From CAZMRQ01 sp964568795 (lineage in GTDB: Bacteria; Pseudomonadota; Gammaproteobacteria; Comchoanobacterales; Comchoanobacteraceae), in assembly GCA_964568795.1 (NCBI GenBank), contig CAZMRQ010000020.1, positions 1 through 25,503 on the forward strand: a DNA stretch of 25,503 bases. Direction: 5' to 3'. Position 1 is the stretch's first letter; each line of letters begins with the position of its first letter. Made by a program: the position numbers and the translations under genes. The notes below the pieces were generated by a model that saw nothing but the letters and a program-made list of their open reading frames with translations, searched no databases and was not told the origin of the DNA. Below are positions 15,309 through 23,924 of the stretch, one piece after another.

Positions 15309-17710
15309 CCTACCTTCTTAAGGATAGCTGGCAACCACGCCTATTAGTTGCCATGATTTTATTAATCCACTACCTTCCTTACAAATGGCTCCCTGCCCAT
15401 GTTGCACTTATGGCCTTGATTATTTATTGGTTCATTCATAAACTTACCCGACAACCCAGCATACCGACTAGCCTACACGAAATCTTGCACATTATTAGCA
15501 AAGACCACCATACCTCTCTGACAATAAATATGCGACTATCACAGAACCACGTTTTTGAATTCGATACAGCAAGCTATATCTACTGCAATGACCAATATGA
15601 TATTCGCTATCAGGGCTATGGAAAGCATAGGCTTCTTGAACTTGGTCCGCGTGCCCTAACCCAACAAAGCCATAGCCTTTCTTTTTTTGTACTCTTGCTA
15701 CAGGCTATTCCGCTATCTCGTTTCCAACAACTGATCATCTCAGTTAATCAGCAGATTTTATCGACTGACATGCCAATAGAATTTCTATCGCCCTTCTTTC
15801 AAAGTCTGAAAAATCGATATCGCCGAATACCTTATGATATTTTTGTTCACGGATCTCTCGCCTTGCCTAAAGGCAAGAAAAACATAATTCATGACTTAAA
15901 GCATCTTCAACATAGCACACAATACTGCCAATTACTTAAAGAACATATTGAAAGCACAATCAATCAAATATCCACTGAGCCACACGCCAAAACCCATCAT
16001 GATATTCTAGACTGGCATCACATAATCGAGCCGCTCCAATCGTTGGTGCAAAAAGTACAAATCCATAAGACATTTGTGCTAAAACACCTCCTCATCACGC
16101 GCCAAACCATATCTTGGAGCAATCACTTACCCGAAGCAAACAGCCCCCTCAATAAGGCAGTTCTTTGGAACTATGTTTTGCTCAGCACATTAATTGGATG
16201 TGTTCTTTGGCAATGGTCACAATCCGTTAAAACCCACCAACAACTTAGCTCATCTATCTCACAACAACAAAGTCAACTTCAACAGAAAAGACAAACCATG
16301 AAACCCAATTACTCTATTGAGAAACTGCTACAGCATGCACGGCACTATGCACATCTGTCTGTAGCAACAGATAAAAATGCCAATGAAGCATTTTGGCCAA
16401 AAAGCACTGTGATCGACCAATTGAACTTTCGTTCTGAAGAAGAAATCTTACAAAAACTCGATAACCTTTATCCCAAACCAGATATTCTGAAAATCAATAA
16501 ATTTTCAGAGTTTGAGATGCACGAGAAACAATTTAAGGATTGGGCAACTGACTACTGTCTCTGGCAAATATGGCCACAAGAGCCTGATCTATTATCTCAA
16601 TGTATTGAAAACAAGACAGCACATACTGAACAAAAATGGTTGAAAAAGAGCTTGGATTTATTGCTCACACGCTTATTGCCTGATTCGCTTAACAGTGCCC
16701 ATTCTGAGAGGATTAAAGCTGCTATTGAAACATGGCTTGAACAAAAATCACCTTCAACGCCTATTCATCAGCATCTGCCTATGCTGATTCATATAGCCTC
16801 TAAGCATAAGTCACAAGAAGAACTCACACGAATTAGTCAACTGTCTGAGATTTTAAGCCATATTGAAAATAGCAGAACATGGGCTCAGCTTCAACACCTT
16901 AAAGCAGCTTTGGATAATGATAAGATACAACTTGAACTTCCCAAGGCAATGAATACTATTGATGAGACAATGAGCAATCAAGTGGCTACTCGTCAAGAAT
17001 TCTTTCACACGAAGCTCGTCTGGGAGGCTGTGAATACTTCCTGGAAAAAAGATGTGCTGCCTAAATACCAGCAAATCAAAGCATGCTATCCCTTCAACCT
17101 CAAATCAACCATAGATTGCAGTGAAACTCTCCTACGGGACTTCTTCAGGGTCAATGGCACACTAGACATGTTCATCAAGGATCACCTGGAAGCACACATC
17201 AATCAAGGAGAAAATGGGATATCCTGGCATGATCCTCCCACTCATGCCCCTGCACACCTGCTCGAGCAGATTATGCTTGCTAAAATTATCCAAAAAACAT
17301 TGTTCAATCCTCAAGGAAAAGTCCAATTGCAAGTCCGAATCAGACCCAAGTTACTTCCGAATGGAACAAAACTCAAACTGCAATCGGGCTCTGAGGTCCA
17401 TGACATACAAGCAGGACGTCCGCATGAGATAAACTGGTACTGGCAACCCTATGCAGGACAACCACTTATGGTGACTGCAGGGTCTGCAGCGACTGAGAAG
17501 TATGACAGCCCATGGGGGCTTTATCGGTGGGTACAAGCGCACATACATGATGATCAAAATGACTTGCTAACCTTATCTGTGTATGCTGACAAGCAGCAAC
17601 TTCTTCTGCAACTCCTCCATGCCACACCTTTAAATATGTGGCACCCACAAACACTCAGTTCTTTTGAGCTGCCAGCTCTGATTAGTGAAGAGGAGGGTTC
17701 TGTTTTATGA
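15296..17710 (+). CDS. icmF: IcmF-like (TssM family) secretion system inner membrane protein
   Basis: An 804-residue protein, shorter than Legionella IcmF (about 970) and TssM (about 1,100-1,200). Layout follows the family: an N-terminal membrane hairpin (about 14-50), a cytoplasmic domain (52-285), a third membrane helix (290-308), then a long periplasmic part ending with the IcmF C-terminal beta domain, where SPWGLYRWVQAH (738-749) matches the hallmark GPWALFRLL. The cytoplasmic domain keeps the G-domain outline, with IPLSRFQQLIISVNQ in place of RPLNGVLLTLSLAD, but no Walker A or NKxD-type motif can be seen, so nucleotide binding seems lost. With IcmH/DotU, IcmF stabilises the Dot/Icm core complex, which would fit an intracellular lifestyle. 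It is overlapped at both ends by its neighbours. Confidence 0.8.
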   Translation: MQQLTYLLKDSWQPRLLVAMILLIHYLPYKWLPAHVALMALIIYWFIHKLTRQPSIPTSLHEILHIISKDHHTSLTINMRLSQNHVFEFDTASYIYCNDQYDIRYQGYGKHRLLELGPRALTQQSHSLSFFVLLLQAIPLSRFQQLIISVNQQILSTDMPIEFLSPFFQSLKNRYRRIPYDIFVHGSLALPKGKKNIIHDLKHLQHSTQYCQLLKEHIESTINQISTEPHAKTHHDILDWHHIIEPLQSLVQKVQIHKTFVLKHLLITRQTISWSNHLPEANSPLNKAVLWNYVLLSTLIGCVLWQWSQSVKTHQQLSSSISQQQSQLQQKRQTMKPNYSIEKLLQHARHYAHLSVATDKNANEAFWPKSTVIDQLNFRSEEEILQKLDNLYPKPDILKINKFSEFEMHEKQFKDWATDYCLWQIWPQEPDLLSQCIENKTAHTEQKWLKKSLDLLLTRLLPDSLNSAHSERIKAAIETWLEQKSPSTPIHQHLPMLIHIASKHKSQEELTRISQLSEILSHIENSRTWAQLQHLKAALDNDKIQLELPKAMNTIDETMSNQVATRQEFFHTKLVWEAVNTSWKKDVLPKYQQIKACYPFNLKSTIDCSETLLRDFFRVNGTLDMFIKDHLEAHINQGENGISWHDPPTHAPAHLLEQIMLAKIIQKTLFNPQGKVQLQVRIRPKLLPNGTKLKLQSGSEVHDIQAGRPHEINWYWQPYAGQPLMVTAGSAATEKYDSPWGLYRWVQAHIHDDQNDLLTLSVYADKQQLLLQLLHATPLNMWHPQTLSSFELPALISEEEGSVL

Positions 17711-18237
17711 TAAGCCTGTGGAAGAAATTTTGTCACAGCCCCTATCGGCTATACATTCTTCTAGGAGCAGGTGTCACAATAGCCTTTGTTTCTTTCTACT
17801 TTTTTCTTACAGCACATTACGCTCTATCACTTATATTTCTTGCACCGTCTTCTGCGTTAATGATGCTTGCCTCTCTGCATACTAAGTATGAGCGGATACC
17901 ACATGAGTCACTGCCAGAGATGATCTCCTTCCACCACAACTCTCTTTCAAATTATCTAAACACATTAAGAAACATAGATATCGAGAACGGCTGTATGGAA
18001 ACTTGGCGCAGGGGACTTAATCGAATTACGCCTCCTTTTGATGAAATGCAAGATAAATTCATCAGAAGCTGTGAACTCATCCATAAAAAAGCCCCTCCGA
18101 ATCATTCATTACCGCAAGTGCAAGAAGCTTACCTTGACTATCTTAAACGAGTCATTGGCGGGACCACTACCTATCCTGCTAGGCTCAATCACTTAATTGA
18201 TGCGTGCAATAATAAAATACAACTGAATAGACACTAG
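17707..18237 (+). CDS. Uncharacterised small membrane protein downstream of icmF
   Basis: A 176-residue protein with two adjacent membrane helices (about 14-35 and 38-57) after a short basic N-terminus, then a soluble helical domain of about 115 residues facing one side. No known motif is recognised. Its ATG overlaps the icmF stop by 4 nt (17707-17710), so it is almost certainly co-translated with icmF. Because the small gene upstream of icmF lacks the membrane anchor expected of DotU, this protein could be a separate membrane component of the same complex; that is only an inference from position. Confidence 0.8.
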   Translation: MISLWKKFCHSPYRLYILLGAGVTIAFVSFYFFLTAHYALSLIFLAPSSALMMLASLHTKYERIPHESLPEMISFHHNSLSNYLNTLRNIDIENGCMETWRRGLNRITPPFDEMQDKFIRSCELIHKKAPPNHSLPQVQEAYLDYLKRVIGGTTTYPARLNHLIDACNNKIQLNRH

Positions 18238-18376
18238 AGCCCTTGTTTGGAAAAAACTGCTCACCCAGAGATCAATAGATGATGAATTAGAGACTGATTT
18301 TAAGCAATAAAATACGAAATAACGTGCAGAATTTAAAAAAAAACCGATACTTAGTGGAAGTTACTAGGACCCCACT

Positions 18377-18985
18377 ATGGAACAAGCCACTGTATTCTTA
18401 ATTGCTATGATTGTTATAACCAACCCCGTCGGCAATCTTCCTATATACTTTCAAATCTCAAATCAACTGTCGTTGTTAACTGATAAAAGAATTATTCTGC
18501 GAATGATGGCCATTTCTTTTGTTATGATGATCATTACTTTAATTGCAGGCCCATCAATCTTGTCTTTTATTGGTGTATCTCTAACATCATTCTCTATTGC
18601 AGGAGGCATTATCATCTCACATATTGGGTACAGTATGCTAGTATCTAAGTCCCATAGTGGACAAAGCGCGAACCAGTTTGAATCTCAAAACCCAACCAGT
18701 GCTGGGTTTATCCCCCTGTCTTTTCCGCTCTTAGCTGGCCCTGGAACACTTGCCACTATTATGATCCATACCAGCCACGTATTTAGATGGGAGACTTTTG
18801 CAATTGAAACCACCATTTGTTTGATAGCATGCTTGATCACAGGGTTTGTTTATTACATTGGCTCAAAATGTGAAAAATACATCAGCAGTGGACTTATCTC
18901 AATTTTCGTCCGTATTGGCGGATTAATACTTCTAACCATAGGTGTTCAGATTTTATTAACTAACATACATAGCTTTCTTCAATAA
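18377..18985 (+). CDS. MarC/SnatA family integral membrane protein
   Basis: A 202-residue protein with about six membrane helices, full length for the MarC (UPF0056) family. The paired family motifs are present: NPVGNLPIYF (16-25) and IPLSFPLLAGPGT (112-124), the inverted halves of the fold. Relatives include SnatA-type amino acid exporters; most MarC members have no proven substrate, so transport of small neutral amino acids is only a family-based guess. AGGA lies 7 nt before the ATG. It stands apart from the icmF run by 139 nt with no clear terminator or consensus promoter between. Confidence 0.93.
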   Translation: MEQATVFLIAMIVITNPVGNLPIYFQISNQLSLLTDKRIILRMMAISFVMMIITLIAGPSILSFIGVSLTSFSIAGGIIISHIGYSMLVSKSHSGQSANQFESQNPTSAGFIPLSFPLLAGPGTLATIMIHTSHVFRWETFAIETTICLIACLITGFVYYIGSKCEKYISSGLISIFVRIGGLILLTIGVQILLTNIHSFLQ

Positions 18986-19026
18986 CTTATCAATAAATAA
19001 GCACCATCCTCTCAAGTTGATGCGCC

Positions 19027-19070
19027 AAGAATGATGAAGGATCAATTAAGAAGTGATGAAGGAAAAATTA
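19027..19070. repeat. Imperfect 22/23-bp tandem duplication upstream of the Ser-rich protein gene
   Basis: Two adjacent copies (about 19027-19047 and 19048-19070) share AAGAA, then TGATGAAGGA, then AATTA, differing by a one-base insertion and two substitutions. They lie 77-120 nt before the start of the gene at 19147, where a regulator could bind twice, but they may be a simple slippage product. Confidence 0.6.
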
Positions 19071-19146
19071 ATACATACCCAAGTCATTGATATATATAGC
19101 TAAATACATGACCATGTGAATTAACTTAAATAATAAAGGTATATCA

Positions 19147-19917
19147 ATGACCCCAATACAACAATACGTTAAATCATTCACCGACGGTTTTACAAGCGCA
19201 GGATCTGCAGTGAGTTCTGCAATAGGTACATCCATATCATGGGTAAGTACTCAAGCTAAATCTGCTGTTGCAGCTGCCAGTGGCGCCATACAAAGTGGAA
19301 TTGGCGAAAAGGCCGAAGCTTTAAAAGCAAGGGTAGGTACTGCAGCCGCTAATCTGAGCGCTGGTGTCACAAATAAAGTCGACACAACAGTTACCAGCAT
19401 GCGGGAGAAATATAACTCGATTCGCAGTAGTATAGCTGAATTTCAAATGATGAGAAAAGTTGCCAGTAAACTGAGTAATGTTAGATCTTTATTACAGGAC
19501 TTGGAAACAAAGAAAGCGAATCTGGAGAGCAAAGACAAAACAGCTCGGTCCTTGATAGATACAATCAAACTTGGTTTATTCACTGTCATACTAGCTGTAG
19601 CAAAATTCTTCACTGAGATTGTCGGCCTCATCCACACTTCATTGACAGTAGGGAATCCTTCTTCAGAGACAGCAAAACAACCTGTTCGCACAGATGGTTC
19701 TCCTGCTCCAGCTCGTGCCGCTAGCTCATCAGAGCACAATAGCAGACCCTCCTCCCCATTATCAAATGATGGTGACTTGGATAGTGCAAGTCTCTCTGCC
19801 CAATGGCGAGTAGTGCAACACCCAAGATCTTCCTCCCCATCATCCGATGGATCATCCGGTGGTAGCAACGAAAGCGCTGTGGTGGTAGATCAATCTACAC
19901 GCGCTCCAAGCGTTTAA
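19147..19917 (+). CDS. Uncharacterised protein with amphipathic N-terminus, one membrane helix and Ser-rich tail
   Basis: A 256-residue protein with no recognised family. Residues 1-85 are Ala/Ser/Gly/Thr-rich with short repeated SAVSSAIG/SGIGEKAEAL-like patterns, as in amphipathic lipid- or membrane-binding helices. Residues 86-135 form a charged, probable coiled-coil helix. One strong membrane helix spans about 139-162 (LGLFTVILAVAKFF). The tail (170-256) is disordered, very rich in Ser, Pro and Asp, and holds two related SSPxSxDG segments. There is no N-terminal signal peptide. AAAGG lies 8 nt before ATG. A single-gene unit closed by a strong terminator, membrane helix plus low-complexity Ser tail, and a nearby IcmF gene suggest a secreted host-membrane protein, but this is inference. 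Confidence 0.8.
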   Translation: MTPIQQYVKSFTDGFTSAGSAVSSAIGTSISWVSTQAKSAVAAASGAIQSGIGEKAEALKARVGTAAANLSAGVTNKVDTTVTSMREKYNSIRSSIAEFQMMRKVASKLSNVRSLLQDLETKKANLESKDKTARSLIDTIKLGLFTVILAVAKFFTEIVGLIHTSLTVGNPSSETAKQPVRTDGSPAPARAASSSEHNSRPSSPLSNDGDLDSASLSAQWRVVQHPRSSSPSSDGSSGGSNESAVVVDQSTRAPSV

Positions 19918-19946
19918 TTCTTCTTAATTTCAATATCAAGCACTTT

Positions 19947-19983
19947 GAGTATCCACTATTTGGGTACTCATTTTGCTTTTTTT
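19947..19983 (+). terminator. Intrinsic terminator after the Ser-rich protein gene
   Basis: GAGTATCC (19947-19954), a 7-nt loop, and GGGTACTC (19962-19969) form an 8-bp stem with one T-G pair, followed by ATTTTGCTTTTTTT. The T tract is only on the plus strand, so it mainly ends the rightward gene. The convergent alr-sdhE stop codon lies at its edge (19968-19970), so the two 3' ends share this element. Confidence 0.85.
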
Positions 19984-21209
19984 GTTATCAGCTTAATTAT
20001 AGGCGTCTCATTCGAATCAGGCTGTATAAAAAAAAGCTGTTGCAGTAATGGGTCTGGATGATCCAAAAGCGCTGCAAAATCTATCTTCTCTTCTGGCGTA
20101 CACATACTATAATGCTGTTGACAAAATGACAGAAGAAGTTCATCAAGCTCACGTAATCCACGCCTGCATTTGTACATCATCTGTTTAGTACTCATGACGG
20201 CAAGGCGCTCAACTCGAGCTCCCAGCTGTGATAACAGCGCATAAGCGATGATGCCTGAGCATTGCTCAAGAAACTGTATATCCTCTCCATTTACCCATAT
20301 ATCAAGCCAATCACCTACTTTGACATCTCGACTGCAAGCGACGCTCATCAAATCCATAGAGAGATAACCGATCACAGCACAATTGCGTCCTTGCTTATCA
20401 CGGCAACAATAGTGCTCCATATTACGTGGCAAGCCATCTCCATAGCCAATGGCGCAATGAGCAAAACTCATAGAACTAGAGGCAACAAACTTGCCTCCAT
20501 AACCCACCTTGGAACCTGCTGGAATGTTTTTTAGACTGATCACTTGACTCTGCAGCTGCATGACTAGTTTCAATGAAGGATGACCCAATCCATAGAGAGA
20601 TAAACCTGGTGCTACCCAGTCACTGGACGATATATCAATATCCGACCAGATGAGCGTTGTTGGTGCATAACAAATTTCACAACCTGTCTTTTTCTTTAAT
20701 TCATTAATCTGATCAATAGCTTTTATATTATCAACATGATTTGCTTTATAAGCCATATGGGTCAGAACAACACATGGACCATCCCAATCAGATAAACACT
20801 GCATCACCTGCTTTTCAGTCAGCCCTAAACGGTTCATGCCCGTATTATACTTCAACCATAGAACTTGGTGGGGCTTTTTTCTCTCCTTGAGACGTTCATA
20901 CAACGCCATATTCTCAGCCAGAGGGACAAAGTTTTCTGCCAACGCCTCATCAAGCAAATCATCAGTGAAATAGTCTGATTGGATTAATACAGGATTGAGG
21001 TAGCCGTAATGACGTACGCATCTGGCCTCTTGATAAGTGGCCACCGCTATCATCTCAATATCATGCATGCATGGAACCACATGCTTTATACCATGCCCAT
21101 ATGCATCTGCTTTAAGATAAGCCAGCACCTTTGCCTGAGGGCATTTTTTCTGTATCATTTGAATGTTATGTGATATATGATCTTGATGAATCAATGCTCT
21201 ACGGGTCAC
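19968..21209 (-). CDS. alr-sdhE: Alanine racemase fused to a C-terminal SdhE (FAD assembly factor) domain
   Basis: One 413-residue frame. Residues 1-338 are a fold-type III PLP alanine racemase making D-alanine for peptidoglycan: PLP lysine K33 in YLKADAYGHG, the second-base tyrosine motif KVGYGGKF (Y237), GYGDGLPRN, and the closing LLSQLGARVERL typical of the racemase C-terminus. Residues 346-410 match SdhE/YgfY: CRRGLRELD (348-356) holds the RGxRE motif, then TPEEKIDFAALLDHPDPLL (371-389), as in the E. coli protein (CRRGMRELD, LLECDDPDL). SdhE promotes covalent FAD attachment to succinate dehydrogenase. The junction carries an in-frame Met (M339, 20195), so separate SdhE translation is conceivable, but no good ribosome binding site precedes it. 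The gene begins with GTG, overlapping the dnaB stop by 4 nt (GAGG upstream). Confidence 0.9.
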   Translation of the reverse strand: MTRRALIHQDHISHNIQMIQKKCPQAKVLAYLKADAYGHGIKHVVPCMHDIEMIAVATYQEARCVRHYGYLNPVLIQSDYFTDDLLDEALAENFVPLAENMALYERLKERKKPHQVLWLKYNTGMNRLGLTEKQVMQCLSDWDGPCVVLTHMAYKANHVDNIKAIDQINELKKKTGCEICYAPTTLIWSDIDISSSDWVAPGLSLYGLGHPSLKLVMQLQSQVISLKNIPAGSKVGYGGKFVASSSMSFAHCAIGYGDGLPRNMEHYCCRDKQGRNCAVIGYLSMDLMSVACSRDVKVGDWLDIWVNGEDIQFLEQCSGIIAYALLSQLGARVERLAVMSTKQMMYKCRRGLRELDELLLSFCQQHYSMCTPEEKIDFAALLDHPDPLLQQLFFIQPDSNETPIIKLITKKAK

Positions 21210-22561
21210 GCAAGCGCCTCATCAGTGATGTAGTTTTCAAACTTTGTATACTGGCCCAAAAAAGCTAACCTGACACGTCCTATTGGCCCATTACGGTGCT
21301 TGGCAATAATAATTTCAGCTGTGCCTTTATCTGAAGATTCCGGATTGTATACCTCATCTCGATAAATAAAACAGATCATGTCTGCATCTTGCTCAATAGC
21401 CCCCGACTCACGTAAATCAGACATCATCGGTCTTTTATCATGACGCTGCTCCAAAGAACGGTTAAGCTGTGAAACAGCTATTACCGGAACCTGAAGCTCT
21501 TTGGCAATAAGTTTTAAAGATCTTGAAATCTCAGAAATTTCCTGCGTGCGGTTTTCAGAAGACCCAGGAACGCGAATCAATTGCAAATAATCAACAACGA
21601 TTAAGCCTAAATCAGGCATCTTGCGCTTAAGCTTACGCGCACGTGAACGAATCTCAGCAGGTGAGATCCCTGGAGTATCATCAATAAATAACTTAGAATC
21701 TTGCAGCATTTTCATAGCAGCAGATAACCGCGGCCAGTCATCGTCTGCCAATTGCCCTGATCGTATTTTATGTTGATCAATACGTCCCAATGAAGAAAGC
21801 ATACGCATAGCGATCTGCTCACTTGGCATTTCAAGACTAAAAAAGAGAACAGGCTTTCCGCCTGAAACTAAAATATTTTCAGCAAAATTACATGACAGCA
21901 CTGTTTTACCCATAGACGGTCTTGCTGCCACAACGATCATATCACTGTTTTGCAACCCAGATGTAAGCTTATCAAAATCAGAAAAGCCCGTTTCATGTCC
22001 AGAAATACCGGAGTCTTGTGCAGCAAGCTTATCAATAATGTCAGCAGTTCTATCCATAATAGAACGAGCTGCTTCTGGACCACGGTGATGGCTGCGGCTA
22101 TGCGATAATTGGAAAAGATCTGATTCAGCTTTCTCAAAAACATCATCTGAGCTGAGTTCTCCAGGTGAAAAAGCTTTTTCAGTTAACTCAGTTGCATACG
22201 CTAAAATACCACGCATCAATGAACGGTCTTTTACGATTTCAGCATATCTCTCGACATGAGCTGCACTAGGGGTTTGATTAGCCAGACGCATCAAGTAAGT
22301 ATCTTGACCACACTCGTCTAACTGATTATTCTGTTTTAAATACTCAGTGACAGTGAGTACATCAAATTGCTCACTCACCTTTGCTTGTGCACAGATAGCA
22401 TTAAAGATAAGGTGATGACGCTTGAGATGAAAGTCATCTGGCTTGATAATATCAATAATTTTATCCAATGCAGTTGGATCAATCAGACATGCACCCAGAA
22501 CTGACTCTTCTGCCTCCACCGATACAGGAGGCAATTTAGTCAATGATTGACGATCACTCAT
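21206..22561 (-). CDS. dnaB: Replicative DNA helicase DnaB
   Basis: A 451-residue hexameric 5'-3' helicase of the replication fork. The N-terminal primase-interacting domain spans about 12-115 (EAEESVLGACLIDP), a linker follows, and the RecA-like motor begins near 190 with GFSDFDKLTSGL, Walker A ARPSMGKT (about 213-220), FSLEMPSEQ, the Walker B-type LIVVDYLQL, and DLRESGAIEQDAD near the C-terminus. I start at ATG 22561 (MSDRQSLTKLPP); an upstream in-frame start would lie inside rplI and adds non-conserved residues. It overlaps rplI by 8 nt and alr by 4 nt, so this is a tightly packed operon. The rplI-dnaB-alr order is common in gammaproteobacteria. Confidence 0.97.
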   Translation of the reverse strand: MSDRQSLTKLPPVSVEAEESVLGACLIDPTALDKIIDIIKPDDFHLKRHHLIFNAICAQAKVSEQFDVLTVTEYLKQNNQLDECGQDTYLMRLANQTPSAAHVERYAEIVKDRSLMRGILAYATELTEKAFSPGELSSDDVFEKAESDLFQLSHSRSHHRGPEAARSIMDRTADIIDKLAAQDSGISGHETGFSDFDKLTSGLQNSDMIVVAARPSMGKTVLSCNFAENILVSGGKPVLFFSLEMPSEQIAMRMLSSLGRIDQHKIRSGQLADDDWPRLSAAMKMLQDSKLFIDDTPGISPAEIRSRARKLKRKMPDLGLIVVDYLQLIRVPGSSENRTQEISEISRSLKLIAKELQVPVIAVSQLNRSLEQRHDKRPMMSDLRESGAIEQDADMICFIYRDEVYNPESSDKGTAEIIIAKHRNGPIGRVRLAFLGQYTKFENYITDEALA

Positions 22562-23021
22562 CTTCTGTATGACTCTTATCAGCCACAACTTTCACAGTCA
22601 CATCAGCACAGATATCTTGATACAGCTCAATTTTGACAGTATATTCACCGAGTGATTTAATACTGCCACCAATGAGATGAATATCTCGCTTATCAATCTC
22701 ATAGCCCTTTTCTTCAATAAGTTTCTGTATATCAGCTACATTCAATGAACCATACAAAGCATCTGCTTCTTTGACCTTTGCTGTAAGAGAGAACTCTTCT
22801 TTAAGAATCTTTTCTTTAATTTTTTCAGCGGCATTTCTGGATTCTTTCTCACGCTTTTCCACCTCTGCAACTATTGCCTTGACTTGCTCAATGTTTGTTT
22901 CATTGACTGGCATAGCTTTACCTTGAGGGCATAAGAAATTGCGAGCGTACCCATCTGAAACCTCGACAATTTCACCAACACGGCCTTTGCCGTGTAGGCT
23001 TTCTTTTAGAATGACTTGCAT
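22554..23021 (-). CDS. rplI: 50S ribosomal protein L9
   Basis: A 155-residue L9 of the large subunit, which restrains mRNA slippage. The N-terminal RNA-binding domain starts MQVILKESLHGKGRVGEIVEVSDGY-type and continues with ARNFLCPQGKA (about 26-36); the long connecting helix (about 42-75, Lys/Glu-rich) and the C-terminal domain with GSLNVADI and IKSLGEYTV follow. Usual length is about 149. GGGAGA lies just before the ATG. It follows the DUF2232 gene by 15 nt and overlaps dnaB. Confidence 0.97.
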   Translation of the reverse strand: MQVILKESLHGKGRVGEIVEVSDGYARNFLCPQGKAMPVNETNIEQVKAIVAEVEKREKESRNAAEKIKEKILKEEFSLTAKVKEADALYGSLNVADIQKLIEEKGYEIDKRDIHLIGGSIKSLGEYTVKIELYQDICADVTVKVVADKSHTEDE

Positions 23022-23036
23022 AAAAATCTCCCATTA

Positions 23037-23912
23037 TTATTTAAGACGTTTCGACATAGCGGTCTGCATAAACAAGCCAATAGCAACAAGCACTAAAAGC
23101 AATAAAGACCATGGAATAAGAAAGAAAAGAAAAATATAATAAGCAGCCCAAATCATATTGCTTGCACCACCACGTTTTTGCACGATTTTCCTAATATGTG
23201 TGTGCAGCCAAGACCCTCCGGAACATACTGCAGGACCACACAGTGCAAGCGCACAGCACAAAGCAGGCCAATATTGAGTCAAACCAAAAATCAAAACAAA
23301 ACCCAAAACAATAATAACATAGAGGTGACTCATAGGTATATAACCAACAGCCTGTACTGCCTTCCCCCTATGTCTTTGGTAGAATCTTACCATCAAAATC
23401 ATAAAGAGAAAACTAAACAATGATGCAGACATCATTTGCACACCAATCACTAAAAAAGCAATCGCTTGGGCATAATTCACAGCAATATTTGACTGTGGCA
23501 TCGATTCAAGTTGGGTGCGAAGAGCCTGAGTAGTAGACTCCGCTGCTTCTGGAAAGAAAAGGATCATAACCAAAGCAGCCAAAAGTGTTAAAAAACCTGT
23601 CAATTCAGAAACAACTGACCAGGATGATGGTGATTTATATAAACATAAAGGCAAATAGATCAGCACACACAGAAATACATTCAATGATTGCAACGATGAC
23701 TCAAGATAAATCCCTGCGAGTAATGGTGGAACCACAGCACTCAGGCAGATATGCCATGATTTAAAACCTTTGTTTAATGCAGCATATGCCAGCAGCGCAG
23801 AGCAAAACCATTGTACTAATGGCACACCAACCACTGCAGTAGCTGACAATGCAGCAACAACGAGCATTAAAATATTGTCATTTTCTAAGAAATGTAGTTT
23901 TTTAAGACTCAT
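23037..23912 (-). CDS. DUF2232/YybS-like integral membrane protein
   Basis: A 291-residue protein with about eight hydrophobic helices and few charged residues apart from RFYQRHRGKA (about 176-185) and a basic C-terminus ending SKRLK. Its place between rpsR and rplI matches the uncharacterised DUF2232 membrane proteins found there in Pseudomonas and relatives; the assignment rests on this position, length and topology rather than a sharp motif. Function is unknown. AGGGA lies about 7 nt before the ATG and the gap to the upstream S6-S18 gene is 12 nt, so it belongs to the ribosomal protein operon. Confidence 0.8.
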   Translation of the reverse strand: MSLKKLHFLENDNILMLVVAALSATAVVGVPLVQWFCSALLAYAALNKGFKSWHICLSAVVPPLLAGIYLESSLQSLNVFLCVLIYLPLCLYKSPSSWSVVSELTGFLTLLAALVMILFFPEAAESTTQALRTQLESMPQSNIAVNYAQAIAFLVIGVQMMSASLFSFLFMILMVRFYQRHRGKAVQAVGYIPMSHLYVIIVLGFVLIFGLTQYWPALCCALALCGPAVCSGGSWLHTHIRKIVQKRGGASNMIWAAYYIFLFFLIPWSLLLLVLVAIGLFMQTAMSKRLK

Positions 23913-23924
23913 TGCTATTCCCTA

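Noticed and set aside
19125..19134. CTTAAATAAT before the Ser-rich protein gene as a PmrA-type site known for Dot/Icm effectors
   Set aside because: Only one partial half-site in very AT-rich sequence, without the expected second repeat.
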